In this document: piece by piece, positions 61,321 through 64,000 of the stretch
Layout: every line of letters begins with the position of its first letter
How positions within the stretch are numbered: position 1 is the stretch's first letter
Source of the DNA: Flagellimonas myxillae
GTDB taxonomy: Bacteria > Bacteroidota > Bacteroidia > Flavobacteriales > Flavobacteriaceae
Direction of reading: 5' to 3'
Length of the DNA: 64,000 nt
NCBI RefSeq assembly: GCF_023502235.1
Contig: NZ_JAMFLY010000005.1
Span: 62,001 to 126,000, forward strand
The notes under the pieces: generated by a model
What the model saw: only the letters and a program-made list of their open reading frames with translations
Told to the model about the DNA's origin: nothing
The model's database searches: none
Translations under genes and position numbers: made by a program

Positions 61321-61560
61321 GCAAATCCTAAAACAGAACACCAAGAAATAATTAACTTAATTTCTGATTATTTAGCCAACAACTACTCTTTGAGGTTCGG
61401 GCAAGCCCTTTTTAATTTGGGGATTAATGAATTCGCGAACAAAACTAATCCGGAAAAGGAGAATTACAGACTCAGAGACATTTATAATGATCAGGATAAA
61501 GCAATCTTGGAAAGAATTAAATCACAACTTGAATGGTTCGAGGAACAAAAGAAAAAATGA
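61321..61560 (+). pseudogene. In-frame ORF continuing after the DUF6881 stop; start-less or read-through segment
   Basis: 79 codons ending in TGA at 61558-61560, no ATG. The translation is protein-like (HQEIINLISDYLANNYSLRFGQ; ALFNLGINEFANKTNPEKENY; RLRDIYNDQDKAILERIKSQL) and resembles a small stand-alone helical family, perhaps immunity-related. It shares the frame of the DUF6881 gene, separated only by a TAG. Either a nonsense mutation split a two-domain gene, or this is a second gene that lost its start, or it starts at a rare codon (ATA 61348 or TTG 61390). Confidence 0.65.
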
Positions 61561-61618
61561 TTACTGTAACAGATGCATAAACTTTGTTACCTATAATTAA
61601 CTAAAAACTATACGCAGC

Positions 61619-62416
61619 ATGCGCAACCTCAAGGAAGGCACTTATTTTGGAGAGTATCTGGATTCACGGGAGAACGAGCTCTTTAAGCTTAGCTTAACCG
61701 CTTATTCCCCGGATAGCGTTTTGGAAGATCATTACCACGACAACAGTTATGTCAGCGTATTGACCTCGGGCTGTTATCTGGAAAACATTAATGGTTCAAC
61801 CCAATTGGTGCAAGCTTCGGATGTGCTGTTCCGGCCTACTTCTTGGTGCCATCAAAACACCTTTTTGGAAGATTCCGCCACCTGTTTCAATATCGAGTTT
61901 AAAAAAGGGTGGCAAGAACGGCTGGACTTGGATGTCGAACTACCGAACACCCATATCCATTTCAATAAAACGGCCTTCCCATCGCTCTATAAACTGCTGT
62001 TGAATTTTAAAATCGATTACGATGCCGACCTCAGCACAGAATTGATCTTGGATTGGCTGTATACCATCGGCCCGTACCCCATGAAAAACATCACTAAATC
62101 CTGGGTACAAAAAGTGGAGCGGATTATAAAACACGAGCTAACCGAATTCCATTCCTTAAAATCCTTGGCAGAACGTATCCATGTGCATCCGGTTTATATG
62201 GCCCGAATCTTTAAGGCAGAAAAGGGAATCACCATTGGGGAATTTCAACTCAAATCCAAATTACATAACGCGGTGTATCTACTATCCAGCACCCAACAGT
62301 CCATCTCAGATATCTCGTTTGCCAACGGCTTTTTTGACGATGCTCACTTTATACGATCTTTTAAGATGGCCTACGGGATTTCACCCAACCGTTTCCGGAA
62401 AATCCTAAATAGTTAA
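61619..62416 (+). CDS. AraC-family transcription regulator
   Basis: 265 residues. N-terminal cupin-like AraC arm (YHDNSYVSVLTSGCYLENINGSTQLVQASDVLFRPTSWCHQNTF), C-terminal double helix-turn-helix (HSLKSLAERIHVHPVYMARIFKAEKGITIGEFQLKSKLHNAVYLL; SISDISFANGFFDDAHFIRSFKMAYGISPNRFRK). Effector unknown. Transcribed in the same direction as the metallopeptidase-like gene that follows after 62 bases. Confidence 0.94.
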   Translation: MRNLKEGTYFGEYLDSRENELFKLSLTAYSPDSVLEDHYHDNSYVSVLTSGCYLENINGSTQLVQASDVLFRPTSWCHQNTFLEDSATCFNIEFKKGWQERLDLDVELPNTHIHFNKTAFPSLYKLLLNFKIDYDADLSTELILDWLYTIGPYPMKNITKSWVQKVERIIKHELTEFHSLKSLAERIHVHPVYMARIFKAEKGITIGEFQLKSKLHNAVYLLSSTQQSISDISFANGFFDDAHFIRSFKMAYGISPNRFRKILNS

Positions 62417-62478
62417 TCTGGTACAATTTCTTAAGCTGATTGCGGTTGATTTTTGTGCTATCAATCAAATCACGAAAA

Positions 62479-63552
62479 ATGTCTACAAGAAATAGAACCC
62501 TTAGCACCCTTCTTATGCTCCTGTTTGTTGGAGCAGCGGCGCAACCAAAACAGAAAACCCTCCCTTATGATCAAATCTATGCCTATGGCATGGATGCTGA
62601 CGTCTCCCCTATTTTCCCTTTGTTGGGAGTAGATGGATTGAATGCCAAAGACCAAAAATTTAAATCGGATTTTGAAGCCCGTTTCAAGGGTGAATCCGAT
62701 TTGGAAATATCACCACCTGAATCGGAAATGGAAACCTTGATTTCCCACTTCAAAAGCTATTGGAGAAAATCCCTCTTAGACCCTAGTGGCAACTTTGAGC
62801 GGGATTTGGGAGGTAACGTGGTTCCCTTCCTAATGAAAAACTATCCACCCGTTCGTGGTAAAAAAGTGACCCGCGACAGTTTGGGCTATTTTCTTCGGGA
62901 TTACATCCATGCGAAAGGGTTTTATACTACTGATGAAGTCACCTACCAAGGTCGCCTCATAGATCTCATGGTTTGGAAAAAACAAACCCCAAAAGTCTAT
63001 CAAGTGGATTTGGGCAAAGGTGAAATGCAAGAAGTAACCGTATATTTTTTGGAGGACTTTGCCACCTTGGGTTGGATGGAATATGCCACCCTGGGAGCCC
63101 ATCATCCAGGGGGCTGGACGGAAGAGGAAGGTATTTATTGTGTGAAAAAAGCCTACGATGTGGAAAGCGAAAATTTCAAGATCAGTTATTTGGGCCATGA
63201 AGCCAGACATTTTGCGGACAAGAAAATCTGGCCAGATTTAAAATCCGCCGATTTGGAATACCGGGCAAAACTCACCGAATTGAGCTTGGCCCAAGACACC
63301 CTATTTGATTTGATTACCTTTTTCGCGGAAAATGCAAACAAGGATAGCGAGAATGGACACCAGATTGCAAACTATTGTGTGATCAGGGATTTATCACAAA
63401 AACTGTTCAAATCGGATTTTGAGGCTTCTCGGAATAAATGGGAAAAGATTGGTCTTAAGAAAATCAATAAGGCTGCAGGGCGGTTGCTGAAGAAAAATAA
63501 CAAGGAATTAAAATCCATTGGAAAGGAAGCGCAATCACTGATTGAGGTTTAG
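62479..63552 (+). CDS. Secreted protein with HExxH motif, unknown family
   Basis: 357 residues from ATG 62479 (MSTRNRTLSTLLMLLFVGAAAQ, signal peptide); a TTG at 62440 is less likely. Near the C-terminal third, SYLGHEARHFADKKIWPDL places His240-Glu241-x-x-His244, a zinc-metallopeptidase-type helix, with several downstream Glu/Asp as possible third ligand. The family is not one I can name. Basic, Lys-rich C-terminus (GLKKINKAAGRLLKKNNKELKS). Confidence 0.78.
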   Translation: MSTRNRTLSTLLMLLFVGAAAQPKQKTLPYDQIYAYGMDADVSPIFPLLGVDGLNAKDQKFKSDFEARFKGESDLEISPPESEMETLISHFKSYWRKSLLDPSGNFERDLGGNVVPFLMKNYPPVRGKKVTRDSLGYFLRDYIHAKGFYTTDEVTYQGRLIDLMVWKKQTPKVYQVDLGKGEMQEVTVYFLEDFATLGWMEYATLGAHHPGGWTEEEGIYCVKKAYDVESENFKISYLGHEARHFADKKIWPDLKSADLEYRAKLTELSLAQDTLFDLITFFAENANKDSENGHQIANYCVIRDLSQKLFKSDFEASRNKWEKIGLKKINKAAGRLLKKNNKELKSIGKEAQSLIEV

Positions 63553-63626
63553 TATAAATTTCTTAGGACTTTTGGTTAACTTACAATGGTAAAGTCCCTT
63601 GACTTTCACCATTTACCAATAGCCAA

Positions 63627-64000
63627 ATGAATCTCAATATTCTAGATCAACCGTACACTCTTAACCAAGACCAACTCGATTTTTACAAGCAAAACGCCTT
63701 TATAAAAATCAAAGAGGTTTTACCTCCAGAGGTACTGGCCTATTTCAATACAGTGATTTCTGCCAAGGTGGAAGAACAGAATACCCAGTCCACACCTTTG
63801 GAGGATCGCGATACCTATGGCAAGGCTTTTTTGCAAATTTTCAATCTGTGGACCTTGGACGAGGAAATCAAAAAACTGGTTTGTTGTAAACGTCTAGCAC
63901 AATTGGCGGCTGACCTTATGGAAGTGAACGGGGTTCGCATGTACCATGATCAGGCACTATTTAAAGAAGGTGGCGGTGGGATTACCCCTTGGCATGCCGA
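63627..64000 (+). CDS. Phytanoyl-CoA dioxygenase family protein, N-terminal part (cut by window end)
   Basis: Starts at ATG 63627 (MNLNILDQPYTLNQDQLDFYKQNAFIKIKEVLPPEVL) and runs off the window after 124 codons. The end MYHDQALFKEGGGGITPWHAD contains the first His-x-Asp iron ligands of PhyH-type Fe(II)/2-oxoglutarate oxygenases. Substrate unknown; the rest of the facial triad lies outside the window. Confidence 0.88.
   Translation, partial: MNLNILDQPYTLNQDQLDFYKQNAFIKIKEVLPPEVLAYFNTVISAKVEEQNTQSTPLEDRDTYGKAFLQIFNLWTLDEEIKKLVCCKRLAQLAADLMEVNGVRMYHDQALFKEGGGGITPWHA

Overview
The window looks like chromosomal DNA of a marine flavobacterium (Bacteroidota, Flavobacteriaceae; an Allomuricauda/Muricauda/Robiginitalea-like organism is my inference). 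Pointers are the GLPGLI and DUF5686 proteins, carboxypeptidase-regulatory-like outer-membrane proteins, a group III truncated globin, TAnnTTTG-type -7 promoter elements, a SAM-II-like leader before metK, and weak or absent Shine-Dalgarno sequences. I see no rRNA, tRNA, CRISPR array or insertion sequence.

Layout. 1-5.7 kb: tail of a PLP decarboxylase, then a leftward stress module (thioredoxin-like protein, Cys-rich MarR regulator, Crp/Fnr regulator, small membrane protein, truncated globin) with three matching palindromic sites, a serine hydrolase, an AraC/GyrI regulator and a DUF2807 lipoprotein. 5.7-28.8 kb: a PagL-like protein, then one of the most complete sulfur/methionine superclusters one could expect, all leftward: metF, a split metH with a small ABM-domain gene inside, a ferredoxin-NADP-reductase-like enzyme, siroheme synthesis (SUMT), sulfite reductase fused to a HEPN-like domain, two CysH paralogues, an Rrf2 regulator, a trans-sulfuration enzyme, a GIY-YIG protein, a trifunctional MetX-aspartokinase-homoserine dehydrogenase, an O-acetylhomoserine sulfhydrylase and metK. 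Control is layered: SAM-I riboswitches before metH and before the sulfhydrylase, a SAM-II-like riboswitch before metK, and paired CCTAT-N7-ATAGR boxes, 79 bp apart, before each cysH.

28.8-52.4 kb is mostly core metabolism: outer-membrane beta-barrel/GLPGLI pair, deoxynucleoside kinase, TonB, a PQQ dehydrogenase with an inserted cytochrome c domain, membrane and soluble pyrophosphatases, DUF5686 protein, pdhB divergent from etfBA across a perfect 28-bp palindrome, bifunctional nuclease, nucleoside transporter, thyA, sulfatase, cysteine hydrolase. 

52.4-57.1 kb is a visibly AT-richer insert. It carries a tightly overlapping five-gene operon: NMT1/SsuA-type ABC transporter (three genes), an unrecognised two-TM protein, and a heme-oxygenase-like diiron enzyme. 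This is my best candidate for an undescribed system: import of a small organic molecule coupled to its oxidation or cleavage. 57.1-64 kb is an accessory stretch: a Crp/Fnr regulator with a nearby FNR-like site, sterol-desaturase-like hydroxylase, VOC protein, DMP19 and DUF6881 proteins, an ORF continuing past an in-frame TAG, an AraC regulator, a HExxH-containing secreted protein and a truncated PhyH-type dioxygenase. All functional statements rest on reading the sequence and family knowledge; no searches were run.
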